DNA of 64,000 bases, taken from Cryptomeria japonica (lineage: Eukaryota; Streptophyta; Pinopsida; Cupressales; Cupressaceae). A program made the position numbers and the translations under genes. Of the stretch, positions 35,565-47,136 are shown piece by piece. The stretch's first letter is position 1; each line of letters begins with the position of its first letter. The stretch is from NCBI RefSeq assembly GCF_030272615.1, contig NC_081414.1, positions 239,603,233 to 239,667,232 of the forward strand, given 5' to 3'. Below the pieces are notes generated by a model. The model was not told the DNA's origin, made no database searches, and saw nothing but the letters and a program-made list of their open reading frames with translations.

Positions 35565-37057
35565 TGTAGTCACATAAATCTGTCCAGTTTAATTAAATGA
35601 ATATTTGTTATTTATTTGATTAAAAATCCACTAGCCATTAGTTAAATTAATATTTAATTAATTCATCTTCAAACATTCTCCTATTAATTAAATAAATTAT
35701 TTAATTTATTTTAATTAATTCATTATACCAAATTCACAATCAATTAAATGAATAAATTCTATTTATTCAATTAAATCCCCCTTTTCCTCTTTTAAATAAA
35801 TTAAATAAAACATTTATTTAAATCATTTATACCCCCACTTGCATTTTCCTACAAATGCAACTTGCACACATTTATTGAAATAAATTAATTTTTTTTAAAA
35901 TAAAATCCTATTTTCTCTCACCCACCATCTCCCACTTGCCCTTCCTAAATTATTCTAGAACCTATCTAATCCTAATCAATTAACCTAATCTATCCCCTAA
36001 TTATTGTCACATTCCTAAGCAACTTGGAGTCACTTCTCAAAGACTTCAAAGTCTTTGAAAAACATTTAATGTTTTGTGTGTTCAACAATCTAACCTCTAA
36101 AGTCTTCCAAAACCACTAATGGCTCTTACATGACCATTAATGGCTCTTACATAACCATTTATGGCTCTTACATAACCATTTATGGTTAATTCAACTTGCA
36201 CTCATGTGTCTCCTCAAGTATTTATTTCTTTGACCATGGTTATCCCTTTTGCCTTTGCACAAGAGTTTATCCATTGGATAAAATCTTTATTCTTTGAATA
36301 AAGAATTTATCCATTCAACCTAACCTTGACCTTAACTCCCAAGTTAACTCTCAGGTCATGTCAAGCATTTAATGCTTATTCCCTCTCCTCTCAACTTATC
36401 TCACATTGACACTTGTCATCCTGGGATTAGGTTGAAAGCCTTCACAAGGATTGAATATCATTCAATCCTGACCCTTGTTGAGATTACTCAATCTCAACCA
36501 TCCATTGCTCCATTTTACCTATAAATAGAGCTCACATTCCCCATTTTCAAATCCTCAAGCATTCTCAAGCATTTAGCATTCAAGTCATAATCCTGAAAAC
36601 TTGTATGCATCTAAGTTATAGATAATTTTAGAGAGCATTTAACATAAACCACTAATATCTGTTATTTTGGCCTAAAATAAGTCATTTTAGCATCATAGCA
36701 TCTAATATTAGCTTTTATTCACATTTGCATAGTATTTTAGAGTAAACATTTCAATCTTGAACCTCCATAAGCATCCATAGTGCAAAAAGTTGCTGAGAGC
36801 TACACTAGTTTGGAACTTGGAGAGGAGAGGAACAAGGAAGGAGAAACTACCAGCATGGTAGAGAGCATATGGAGAAGTTTAGTTACTTTTTGTAGATTCC
36901 TTAAGCTTTCTTTTTGTTTAGTAGTATCTTTCTTGATATGCTTGCTTATGATAGTTTTTAATTGGTGATTTCTAAACACTGACATCTAACAATTGATTTC
37001 TTTTGTTTCTTGTGTTGTGTTTATCCTAACTAACATTGTCCATTTTCCAGAGCATCA
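35565..37057 (+). repeat. 5' LTR of Tat-like element
   Basis: TGTAGTCACATAAAT to GAGCATCA, 1493 bases, paired with 55650-57122. It has three tandem copies of a 21-base unit (GGCTCTTACATAACCATTTAT type) at 36121-36183, where the other LTR has two. A short ORF at 36780-36968 recurs in the 3' LTR at 56845-57033 because the LTRs are copies; it is not taken as a gene. Confidence 0.95.
36520..36527 (+). promoter_or_regulatory. TATA box in 5' LTR
   Basis: TATAAATA in the context CATTTTACCTATAAATAGAGC, about 540 bases before the LTR end and conserved in the 3' LTR (56583-56590). It is the likely core promoter for the genomic RNA. Confidence 0.7.
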
Positions 37058-37059
37058 TT

Positions 37060-37079
37060 TGGTGAACCCAACGTGAATC
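37060..37079 (+). other. Primer-binding site, tRNA-Trp type
   Basis: Two bases after the LTR, TGGTGAACCCAACGTGAATC matches the complement of the plant tRNA-Trp 3' end (…CACGTCGGGTTCACCA, from memory) over 20 bases with one mismatch. That mismatch is a G-to-A at what would be a CpG in the exact complement. Confidence 0.7.
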
Positions 37080-37153
37080 CAAACACTCAAAAACAATTTT
37101 TTTAACACAACTAACTTGTTTGAATGTTGAGCTTGACACACAGGTCGCGCTTT

Positions 37154-37406
37154 AGCGGTTTTGATTGCGTTGTAGCGCTATTGCAAATTGACATTCTAGC
37201 GCTATTGTGTTTACAATAGCGCTATTGTCTCAAATTTAGCGCTATTTACCATTATTTAGCACTTTTGTGGCTTAAATAGCACATTTGTGTTTGTTTTGGT
37301 CCTTTTGTATTTGCTGTCAAAGTTTTACTTTTAGCGCTTTTGTCTTCATATTAGCGCTTTTGTCTTAAATAGCGCTTATGTTTTGCACACAGAGTAGTGC
37401 TATTGT
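37154..37406 (+). repeat. Left AGCGCT array, about 20-base period
   Basis: Seven exact copies of the palindrome AGCGCT start at 37174, 37198, 37218, 37238, 37333, 37353 and 37371, with variants in phase at 37154 (AGCGGT), 37258 (AGCACT), 37278 (AGCACA), 37298 (GGTCCT) and 37396 (AGTGCT). Most are followed by ATTGT or TTTGT. Spacing is mostly 20 bases. It lies about 100 bases after the primer site, in the 5' leader of the sense RNA. Function is unknown. Confidence 0.85.
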
Positions 37407-37556
37407 AACAGAACGTTGTAAAAAGGACCATGTAACCAAAAATATAATTTTTCTTAGGCTTGTGGAAGCCCTCCATGGGTTCGGATTTTCCTAACCATTT
37501 GTTTCTTGTTCAGGTTTTTAACTAACACCTTTTTGTTGTTAAAGTTAAAATTTCCA

Positions 37557-37790
37557 TTTGGTGCTCTAAAAATTGAACAACACAAACTTCATTTCTTGTA
37601 AGTTAGGATCAATCTTATTTTGGTGCTGTGAAAATTGAACAACACAAACTTTATTTCTTGCAAGTTATGATCAATCTTATTTTGGTGCTCTAAAAATTGA
37701 ACAACACAAACTTCATTTCTTGCAAGTTAGGATCAATCTTGTTTTGGTGTTCTAAAAATTGAACAAAGCAAAATTTATTTCTTGCATCAA
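37557..37790 (+). repeat. 62-base tandem repeat in leader
   Basis: Nearly four units with an exact 62-base period; GGTG starts at 37560, 37622, 37684 and 37746. Each unit holds CTAAAAATTGAACAACACAA and TTCATTTCTTGCAAGTTAGG-like sequence; the last unit is partial. Probably a minisatellite in the untranslated leader. Confidence 0.9.
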
Positions 37791-38864
37791 AGCTAAAAAT
37801 TCACAATCCACACTTCCATTTTAGTGCAAATAAAAGGAACAATCAATTTGTCTTATTTTGCAAACGATTTACTTCATGCATACGTGTTTCAAATTAAGTT
37901 GACCAAGATTTCAAATTCTAGTTTACTCAAATATTTTGCATTTGAAGTTAAAAAGAACACCATGATGGTTGGAGCAACATCTCCAAATAGTTAAATCACA
38001 TTGTGATGATGGGTTAAAAAGAACAAGTGAATTTCGTGTTTGGCACACTTGTGCAAAAGAGTTTGTCGAGTGGTCCTACTTCTAACACACACTATCCTCT
38101 CCCTTGACTTTCGTGGTCCTAGGTGCAAGAGAAAAGTGTTAGTAACTCTCAAGTTTTATCTTTTTAAGAGATGCCTGCCAAGAGACACACCACTCTTGGG
38201 AATGACCTCGCGCGGTAAATCCTTCGAGCCACTATAGAAATCAGGTGAGAGCAAAAGTTGTAGCCTTGGGTATAGATGTTCCTACAGTGTAACTTGTGGA
38301 AAGGACAAATGGGCCCCACCACAAGTTACAAGGCTCTTAAGTGAGTCACTGTAGAATGAACTTATGTCCAAAGACATCGAACATTACAAAATACCTTTAA
38401 GTAGTAGCCCACCTGTTCTATTGATTGAGGATATTTGTGATATAATTCAGTGCAAGAGCATAGATGGTTTTGCTCCCAAGATACTCACCATACATATTTC
38501 CTTGAGTAGAAACATAGCTTTTTGAAAAGTCACTTGTGGCTTGATGAAAGTGATGACTCCCCCATCATAGGGATCATCTATTTGTTATGCTCGTGCAAGA
38601 CTTAGTATATCACATCCTTACCTGCCACGGCGGGATTCATAAGGTATGTAGTACCAAAGTCGAAGAAATATCAAGATGTGGGCTGAATTTATCGCAACTG
38701 GCCATTTGACCTTAGGGATAAAGAGTGTTTGAAGTGTTTTCATTTTTGAGTCAAGACCAGTGCAAATTGAGCCGACTTCAGGCTTTGGAAAACACCTAAA
38801 AATAAACTTAAAGGAAAGGGTCATAAAAAGTCCAAGGATTGGGTTGATCTAGACCCATACTTAT

Positions 38865-39398
38865 TTGTGCCTTTTGAGGCAACATTCTTGTGTTTGTGTG
38901 CTTGCTTTGTTTTCTTGTCAAAGAAAAATCAAAAATCAATTTCAAGAACAAGTATTCATCCAACATAAAACATCAGCAAAAGATCAAAAACAAAGAGCGA
39001 GAGTGTCAAACTATATGACCATTCTTCACATCTTGAGAAAGAAGAATCTTCATCAACACATCAACTTGAAGAAAAGACCATTGAGCTCAAAGGCTCTTGT
39101 CAAAAGGAAGAAATTCTTCTATCTTAATAGACAAATCTTTGTCTCTCATAGAGCCTTCTTACGTCACATGCATCTTTATCTTCAAGGGAAATCAAACGAA
39201 TTTGATCCAGAGTCATTAAACCGCAGAGCTTTTACATAATATCGAGCTTTGAGTTATCACAAAAACAAAGGAGGCAAGATCAATCCTGACTTCTTTCCAG
39301 ACATTTTCATCACATATAACGTAGCTCAGGAAGAACCACCAACTCCCGAAAGAGAAGAGGAAGAATTTGTCTCATATGTGACACAAAGATTTTATTGA
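38865..39398 (+). pseudogene. Possible additional ORF in leader, upstream of gag
   Basis: An open frame of 124 codons (38865-39239) is basic (QKQRARVSNYMTILHILRKK, ALVKRKKFFYLNRQIFVSHR). After one TAA (FT*YRALSYHKNKGGKINPD) it continues in the same frame to 39398, ending in an acidic PPTPEREEEEFVSYVTQRFY. The TAA could be a changed CAA. Elements of the Ogre/Tat group often have an extra ORF before gag, and this one has the right position and strand. No conserved domain is recognised, so coding is not certain. Confidence 0.4.
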
Positions 39399-39835
39399 AT
39401 TTAAACATTTCATCCATTATCATATCCATATCTCATCAAATCCATTCCAACTCTCAAAACATTAAAGAGGTTTTTGTCCTAAGTTCTATTTCCGATATTG
39501 CTTGAATCAAACACAAACACATCACTTTTTGGAGTGTCTCTACATCTAGGATAAACTCATCCTAAGAGACATTTCTACGTAGGTTAAAACTAGTCTATGA
39601 GTGAATCCTCTCATTACTAGGTAGTTGAGTCTGTAACACATCTCAGATTTCTCTAAACCTTATCACATCAAACCTTATCAGAAACAACAAGCAATTCAAG
39701 AAGAAAACTTTGGTCACATCTACCTCTAAAGTGCTCGAGATCCATATACAACACACCACACCAACCATAAATCTCTCATCCCATCAACAACTCATCATCA
39801 TTTTCACCCAACTTCAACAAAAACTTATAAACAAA

Positions 39836-40923
39836 ATGGCTCATACCAGATCACGATCTAGACAATAAGAAATTGAAGAGGAAGAGGAGGAAAATATCAA
39901 TAAATTCCAAGAAGCCCTTAGAGGAAACGTAAATGATGACAATCCAGGCACTCCTACTCCCGCGGCAATAGAAAGGGCACAACACAACCCTCTCTTCAAT
40001 GGGATTTTTGATGAAATACTCAAGAGTAATGATGATGCTCACTTTTTAAAACTTGCTCAAGAAGGAGCCAAACTCCCATTTGACTTTGATCTTGTGCAAC
40101 TAAGACAAGCTTCAGAATGCCAAAGTCGTAATGAGGATGAAAGAGGTCGAGAACACATTAGATACAACTTTCATCAAGGTAATCCCCCACCTCCTCCTCC
40201 TCCAAATGAATAGAAATGTTGCGGCAACAAGTCAAAAATATCACCCATGAACTTCATAGTGGTGTAAAAACCAATCAATTTTCACTTAATGACATTTGTC
40301 CCTATCCCTTTGATAGGAATCTTCATATGCCACCTTTTCCACGAGGGTTCGAAACACCCAAGTTTGAAAAATATAGAGGAAAAGGAGATCATCACGATCA
40401 TGTCAGAGAATTCCATTCAGCTTGCCTCGAAGTGGCATACAAGGATACATACCTAATGCGACTTTTTCCCCAAAGCTTGGGAGGAACAACCATATCATGG
40501 TTTTCCCAATTACGAGGTGGCATTAGGACATTTGAAGAACTCATCCAGAAATTCTTGGCACATTACTCACACAACATTGAACATGATATCACCATGGTTG
40601 ATCTATGTAACACTAAACAAAAACCAAGTGAACTATTCTCAGTCTTTCTACAACGATGGCTTCAAATGTCTAGTAAACGTTCTCTTCAGTTACCTGAACA
40701 AGAACTAGTGGAAATATTTATTTCCAACTTAAATGAAGAAATGGAATTTCACCTGGACGTAAAAGACATAGACTCTTTTAATGACATGATCACCAAAGGC
40801 TTAAAATGTGAACATGCTCTCATCAAAAAAGGGATTATCAAGATATATAATGAGCCAAAGGACGACCCTCGCCCACGCTTCAATAGTGACAAACCAAGCT
40901 TCTGGAACAAAAACAAAATATAG
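39836..40923 (+). pseudogene. gag: gag of Tat-like element
   Basis: It starts MAHTRSRSRQ at the ATG 39836. TAA stops the frame after ten codons (Q*EIEEEEEE, probably CAA changed to TAA), and it continues to a Pro-rich stretch (PPPPPPPNE) and a TAG at about 40211. A one-base shift leads into the main gag frame 40216-40923. There the retrotransposon gag domain lies between RGFETPKFEKYRGKGDHHDH and the EQELVEIFISNLNEEMEFHL region, including LFPQSLGGTTISWFSQL. The product would be the particle capsid. At 40920 another shift in an A-run leads to the protease frame. Confidence 0.85.
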
Positions 40924-40937
40924 TCAACGACGGGGTT

Positions 40938-42035
40938 GTGGATGCAAGAACTATCAAAAGTGCACAACCTGTAGTTCGATTTGCAGGACAGAATCCCCCA
41001 CCTCAAACTAACATAGTTTCTCCTCCAAATCAAGGCCGCATCACATCTCAAGATGAACCCAGACAATGTCAACAAAAACCAAAGCGAACATACACTCCCA
41101 TAGGGGAACCCATCGAAACAGTGTTACGACAGCTGGTTTCTCAAAATCTGGTTACATTACCCAAAACATCAAATTATGAACCTCAAGTCAAACCTTCATG
41201 GTGGAGGGATACTGAACATTGTGATTTCCATCAAGGGAAAGGACATAAGACAAGCAATTGTCACAGATTGAAAGATCTTATTCAGGATCTTATTAACTGA
41301 GGTGAAATCAAAATCGAAAGACGTGACCCAAAAACAACAAACAATGATCATCTCATGTTTAAAAATCCACTTCCATCACAAGATCAAAGGGGTCCTTCCA
41401 CTTCAGGGAGAAACACAGATACCACCAATTATACACAAGCTGCATATAATTATACTGTGAATCACCTATACGATGTCAGTGAATAGATTGCAACTATAAC
41501 CATCAAAAATCCCAGCTCCACTTGCAATGTTGTTACACGTCGCAGCAAGATTGCCATAAAAGCAGCTCCACAAGGCACCCCATCTATCCCAAAATAGTAT
41601 AACCTTGTGGAACAGTTAGACAAAATGCCCGCACTGATATCTATCTTAGAGTTATTGCGCCTATCTCCATCCCATAAAACAATCTTGGATCAAGATCTCC
41701 AAGAGGCGTCAGTCCATGCAAACCTAAATACAGATCAATTCCAAGCCATGGTCGGAAATCTAAGATCATCACCTTGTCTCACTTTCTCGGAAAGTGACAA
41801 CTCCTCCTTCCAGCAACCTCATAATGCTTCACTCCATATTGAAGGGTTTATCAACCAGCATAGGATCAAGCGAGTATTGATTGACAATGGAGCAGGCCTG
41901 AATATCTGTACTCTACAATTAGTCACAACTTTGGGATATGCAATAGAATCAGTGGATCCCCGCAAGAAGATAACAATCAAAGCCTATGATGATGTAGATC
42001 GATCATCCAAAGGAGCTATGGTGCTACCAATCTGA
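40938..42035 (+). pseudogene. Zinc-binding segment and aspartic protease of Tat-like element
   Basis: A linker (RFAGQNPPPQTN) is followed by a zinc-binding segment CDFHQGKGHKTSNCHRLKDL near 41220-41280, the CxxH...H...C form typical of this group. After TGA 41298-41300 and two TAG stops (about 41484 and 41595) comes YNLVEQLDKMPALIS, then the protease with RVLIDNGAGLNICTLQLV (Asp codon 41883-41885). A TGA at 42033-42035 precedes VSPVVKHIIYQVLDLPLPYN, which continues the same domain. Most of these stops are consistent with Gln or Arg codons lost by C-to-T. Confidence 0.82.
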
Positions 42036-43925
42036 GTGAGCCCTGTGGTGAAACACATTATCTATCAAGTTCTGGACCTACCTTTGCCATACAATATATT
42101 GTTAGGAAGACCTTGGATACACGCCATGCAAGCCGTTCCATCCACCTACCATCAGTGTATCAAGTCCCCGCATAATGGTGTAGAGATCACAATCCTGGGC
42201 GATGCAAACCCCTTTGCATATTGTCATAATATAAGTCATCAACCAGAGATTACCATTCCTAACAATAGAGAAGCCATCTCCTCCACATCATATGAAAGTC
42301 TAGCCTCTCTTTCCAGTTCAAACACCACTATACCCAAGCAAGAAAAGCTTAAGATGAAAATAGCAGAGGAAGGTCCTGGGGAATACAATTTGAGCCAACT
42401 CTTTTGTGTGGGACAAATGCCTACTTCTCCTAGGACACATGGTAAACCTCAACAATTACTTCAACAACCACTAATCAAGCCACCATGTACTTTGACGCCT
42501 TTCATCCTTGGAAAGAGTCAAGAAGAAGAAACCAGAGATGAGGACTTAACAGAATGGATCTATAAAGATCCCATCACCACCAATACTCCACAAGCTAAGC
42601 TTCCCACAGATCAGTATGGCAAAGGCCTTCTCATTATGCAAAGAATGGGTTATGATGGTCAGAGTGCTTTGGGACCTTGCAAACAAGGAAGACATGAACC
42701 GCTGTAGCTGGAATTAAAGCCCAAGGATAATACAAGACTAGGCTTTCAAAAGGAGATCCTTCCTAAGCTCCGATTCAAAGGAAAACCCAGCAAACCACTA
42801 TATCAGCCTATTACAAAGAGGTCACCTTTGATTATAAAAGTAGCATCAAACACCATGGCAACTACCCCATCAAGGCTAAGAATCCCAGCACAACCATCTA
42901 CAATACCCATCATCCCACCAATCAAACCAACGATCCCATCAGCAGCAGCAATAACATCAATATCACCATTCACAGCAGCAACTGTATTAGAACCCACAAT
43001 AGTATCTACGACACCAGCACTTCCAACAAAAGTAGCAGAGTCAACACTACCGATACTCCCTATATCGGATTCATTGATCCCCATAATCCTTCCTACAACA
43101 CCAATCATTTCATCTACAAAACCGGTCACACCTGCAATGTTTAACTCAAAAGACATCCCAGTATGGTATAGTAATCAAATACTGGAAAGTGACTCAGAGA
43201 CCGACTCACATGAATGGGAATTTGATTCCATCCAGCTTAATACTTTGGATGAGGAAGATACATCACTACCTCCACCCCGCAAAGACATCCCTGTTTACGG
43301 AGAAGCACAGATAAAGACCTCTTGGGTTCCTGAGCTGGAAACATCTTCCACAAATCCTATGTCACATCCTATGTCTGATTCTAACAAGGAGAGTACCATC
43401 CATGACCTTCACCACAATGTCTTAACCCTCACTGACACATCTAACGAACTTAACCTAATCGATGAGGTAATGCCCATTATCCATCCTGAACTCATCAAAT
43501 GGAACCAACCTAATCCCCCATGTCTTGACCTTTTCCAAAACGATGAGGCGATCATTGACTTTTTGGAACTACAGGATAACATACCAAGCGGGGATCATAA
43601 AGCCAGATTTGCCATTGAACTTGATAGCACAACATACTTCGGGGCGGATGCCAAACCTTTCAGCTACAAAAATATAACAATAAAACATTGATCTTCCAGT
43701 GAAAACCACACTGTGGCACTGTTTGATCCCACAAAAGTAAAAAGAAAGAGCATATCCAATGGTGAAAACCTCTCTGAGGCACCAGAGTATGAAAGGTTTG
43801 ACATTTTCCCTGCTAGTACACAACAAGAACGATCAACAATTATCATCAAAGAAACAAAAGAATACAATGTGGGGACTCCTGAAACACCTCACCACATACA
43901 TCTGGCATCTCTTCTAACTCCATAG
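42036..43925 (+). pseudogene. G-patch domain and long linker before RT
   Basis: The frame continues from the protease: LLGRPWIHAMQAVPS, then a Ser-rich linker, then a G-patch (GKGLLIMQRMGYDGQSALG, about 42618-42675) of the kind that binds RNA or RNA helicases. After TAG (PL*LELK) follows about 300 residues rich in Pro, Ile, Thr and Ser (ITSISPFTAATVLEPTIV), then acidic stretches with ESDSETDSHEWEFDS. The last piece (43713-43925) ends at TAG just before EQPKFVEFFQKCQINFAWSY, the conserved lead-in to RT. The linker is low-complexity and its role is unknown. Confidence 0.75.
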
Positions 43926-44781
43926 GAACAACCTAAATTTGTAGAGTTCTTCCAGAAGTGTCAGATCAACTTTGCATGGTCATATGCAGACATGACTGGG
44001 CTTGATTCGGATTTAGTCATGCATCACCTTACCGTAGCAGAAGGAGCCAAACCTGTCAAGCAGAAACTTCGCAAGATGCATCCTCAGATTGCGGTATTAG
44101 TCAAAGCAGAACTCAAGAAACTCCTAGATGTTAGTTTTTGTTAGACCAATTGATTATGCAAATTGGATATCCAATATTGTGCCTGTCGGCAAACCAAATG
44201 GAGGCATCCGTATTTGTACTGACTTCAGAGATCTAAATAAGGCATGTCCTAAGGATGACTTCCCCCTACCAAACATTGACATCATAGTGGACCTAACAGT
44301 AGGACATGCCATGCTTTCACTCATGGATGGCTTTTCAGGATACAATCAGATAAAGATCGCACCAGAAGATCAACATAAGACAACCTTCACATGTCCATGA
44401 GGCACATACTGCTAGAATGTAATGCCTTTCGGTCTCAAGAATGCAGGAGCGACCTATCAAAGAGCAATGACTACCATCTTCCATGACATGATGCATACCA
44501 TCATGGAAGATTATGTTGATGACTTACTGGCAAAATCACTCACACGAGAAGGTCATCTAGACATATTGGAGAAAATCTTTGACAGACTGGAACAATATCA
44601 TGTTCGACTCAACCCAAAGAAGTGTGTCTTTGGAGTAACCTTAGGGAAGCTTCTAAGATACATCGTCTCAAGCAAAGGTATTGAGGTCGATCCAGCAAAG
44701 GTCAAAGCAATCATGGACATGCCACCTCCAAAGAACATCAGTCAGCTAAGGACATTACAAGGGCGGCTTCAATCAATTTGA
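43926..44781 (+). pseudogene. Reverse transcriptase of Tat-like element
   Basis: The lead-in (DMTGLDSDLVMHHLTVAEGA, LRKMHPQIAVLVKAELKKLL) is in one frame. A one-base change near 44130 moves to the RT frame with YANWISNIVPVGKPNGGIR, CTDFRDLNKACPKDDFPLPN, MLSLMDGFSGYNQIKIAPED and the catalytic YVDDLL (YVDD codons 44512-44523). Two stops in CP*GTYC*NVMPFGLKNAG (TGA 44398-44400, TAG 44413-44415) stand at conserved Trp positions. TGA at 44779-44781 (QSI*RFIAQL) replaces an Arg. Confidence 0.9.
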
Positions 44782-45387
44782 AGATTCATTGCACAACTGG
44801 CAGATAAGTGTCACCCCTTTACACACCTGTTACACAAAAATATTCGCTTTCAATGGGATACCAGATGCCAGCAAGCATTCCAGATGCTTAAAGACTATCT
44901 CATGAATACACCATTGATGATCCCACCAGATCCGAGCAGACCTCTGTTACTCTATATTTCAACAACTAATATAGCATTGGGAGTGCTACTGGCTCAACAC
45001 AATGCAGAAGGGAAAGAGTGGGTTGTTTACTACATCTCTCGCACACTGGTTGGCTATGAACTCAATTATACACCTATTAAGCGAGCTTGCTTAGCAGTAA
45101 TCTTGGCAGCCACTAAACTGAGGCACTATCTGTTGACACATAAAGTACAACTAATTGCAAAGATTGATCCACTCAAGTACTTACTTAGTAAAGCAACATT
45201 GACAGGCCGTTTGGCCAAATGGGTGATGATTCTAAGTGAATTTGACATCGAGTATGTGGACCGTAAGGCTATCAAAGGACAAGCTATTGCAGATCAGTTG
45301 GCCGATGCTCCCCTCATAGGTGATCATCCTCTCATTTCCAATTTTCCAGATGAAAAGATATTAATGATCACAACAGCACAACCATGA
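44782..45387 (+). pseudogene. Ty3-type RNase H of Tat-like element
   Basis: Frame continues from RT: RPLLLYISTTNIALGVLLAQ, EWVVYYISRTLVGYELNYTP, LRHYLLTHKVQLIAKIDPLK and GQAIADQLADAPL. The first catalytic Asp of this RNase H (normally YLS/YLDA...) is replaced (LLLYIST), as is usual in elements that gained a second RNase H. It ends at TGA 45385-45387 (QP*KLYFDGS), a Trp position. Confidence 0.8.
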
Positions 45388-45780
45388 AAACTATACTTTG
45401 ATGGTTCATACACTAGGCATGGCTCGGGGGCAGGCATTCTATTTATCACACCTCAAGGTGACAGCATCCCGAAATCTTATAGGCTCACATTTTCGTGTAC
45501 AAACAACATAGTTGAATATGAAGCCTTGATCATAGGACTCAGGCTAGCCATGAAATGGAAGTTACAAGAACTACAAGTATATGGCGACTCCCAACTAGTC
45601 ATTCGACAAGCAACTGATGAATATCAAACTAAAGATGACAAACTCATGCCATACAAACAAATGGTGGACAAATTAAAAGCATTATTTACTACTATCACCT
45701 TTGAGCAGATACCTAGAGATCATAATCGAGTTGTTGACGCTATGGCTACCATTGCATCTCTCCTAGATCTTCCACAAAAC
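45388..45780 (+). pseudogene. Archaeal-type second RNase H
   Basis: KLYFDGSYTRHGSGAGILF, NNIVEYEALIIGLRLAM, VYGDSQLVIRQ and IPRDHNRVVDAMATIASLL give the four acidic positions of a complete archaeal/plant-type RNase H (Asp in FDGS, Glu in EYEA, Asp in GDSQ, Asp in VDAM). This extra domain between the degenerate RNase H and integrase marks the Tat/Ogre lineage and presumably took over RNA removal. Its last part is duplicated at 48371. Confidence 0.9.
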
Positions 45781-46071
45781 TCAACACGCTACGAATTCTT
45801 GGTAGAACAACTTTGGATCCCCGCTTATGATATCCCTGAAACTAAGATGATATGTCGCCTTATCGGTTCTAAATCCCCATGGTACGATGAGTTCTATACC
45901 TACCTCCGCGATCACACACTTCCTCCTAACCAATCGAATAACCAACGTAAAACCTTCATTCGCCAAACCGCTCGATATACCATTATTGTTAAAACCCTAT
46001 ACCGAAACAGTCTTGATGGTACTCTCCTTCGATGTCTGGAACAAGATGAGATAACAAAAGCCTTGGAATAG

Positions 46072-47136
46072 GTACATGAAGGAATTTGTGGAACTCATGC
46101 AAGCGGTCCGTCACTAGCCAAGAAACTCATGCGCACTGGATACTATTGGCCATCCATGGAAAAAGACTCCTACTACTTTGTCAGAAAGTGTAAGAAATGC
46201 CAAGTTCATGGAGACCTAATACATGCACCAGCACATGAATTGCAACCAATCACAACACCATGGCCTTTTTGTGAATGGGGCCTTGACCTTGTGGGTAAAA
46301 TTCATCCATCTTCATCCAACGGCCACAAATTCATTATTACCGCCACCAAATACTTCACAAAGTGGATCGAAGCTGTTCCACTTACCCAAGTCACTGGCAA
46401 GCAGATTGTCTCATTCATCCTCAATTACATCATCTGTCGGTATGGTGTACCCATGTCCATCATCACAGATAATGGACTTCCATTCAAGAATCAGGATGTT
46501 CGTGAGCTCTGTGAGAAGTTTCGCATCCAACACCGCTTTTCCACGCCCTATTACCCACAAGGCAATGGTCAGGCCGAAGCATCAAATAAAAACATATTAA
46601 GAATCCTCAAGAAGACAGTCAATGATGTTGATCGTGATTGGCACGTTCAATTGAATCCAGCAGTATGGGCGTATCAAACTAGTATTCGAACCCCTACAGG
46701 CACTACTCCCTACTCACTGGTCTATGGTGCAGAAGCTATCTTACCTATTGAGGTCAAGATACCATCTCTATGAGTTTCATTGCATAATCTCATTGATGAT
46801 GAAGCATACAGAGTATCACGTCTTCAAGACTTAGAGCTACTTGATGAGAAGCAACAAGCTGCATACAATCACCTCAAGGCCTATCAGCAACGCATGAGCA
46901 GAAGCTATAATCATCAAGTTAGACCTCGTACATTCGAGGTAGGTGATCTTGTTCTTCGAGAGAATCCTCGTAACCAACCAAGCTACGAATATCAGGGAAA
47001 GTTTGAATCAAATTGGTTGGGTCCATATGTTATCACTGCTGTATTTGGGTCCGTAGCATATCAGTTGGCTACTTCAGAAGGAGAACCGCTAGCAGATCTG
47101 ATCAACAACATGCACCTCAAACAATTTTATACATAA
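46072..47136 (+). pseudogene. Integrase, copy 1
   Basis: From VHEGICGTHASGPSLAKKLM: the HHCC domain (HEGICGTH, CKKCQVHGD), the DDE core (GLDLVGKIHP; SIITDNGLPFKN; YPQGNGQAEASNKNIL) and the C-terminal RPRTFEVGDLVLRENPR region ending MHLKQFYT. There is no chromodomain. It is interrupted by TAG 46069-46071 (ALE*VHE) and TGA 46771-46773 (PSL*VSLHN). In copy 2 these codons are GAG and CGG, so the ancestral residues are Glu and Arg. Confidence 0.9.

Noticed and set aside
36780-36968. 62-codon ORF repeated in both LTRs (also 56845-57033)
   Set aside because: Its repetition is explained by the LTRs being copies of each other; overlapping opposite-strand ORF is equally open, so no coding evidence.
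42803-43156. 117-codon minus-strand ORF (Gly/Val/Ile-rich)
   Set aside because: Shadow of the Thr/Pro/Ile-rich linker of the Tat-like polyprotein.
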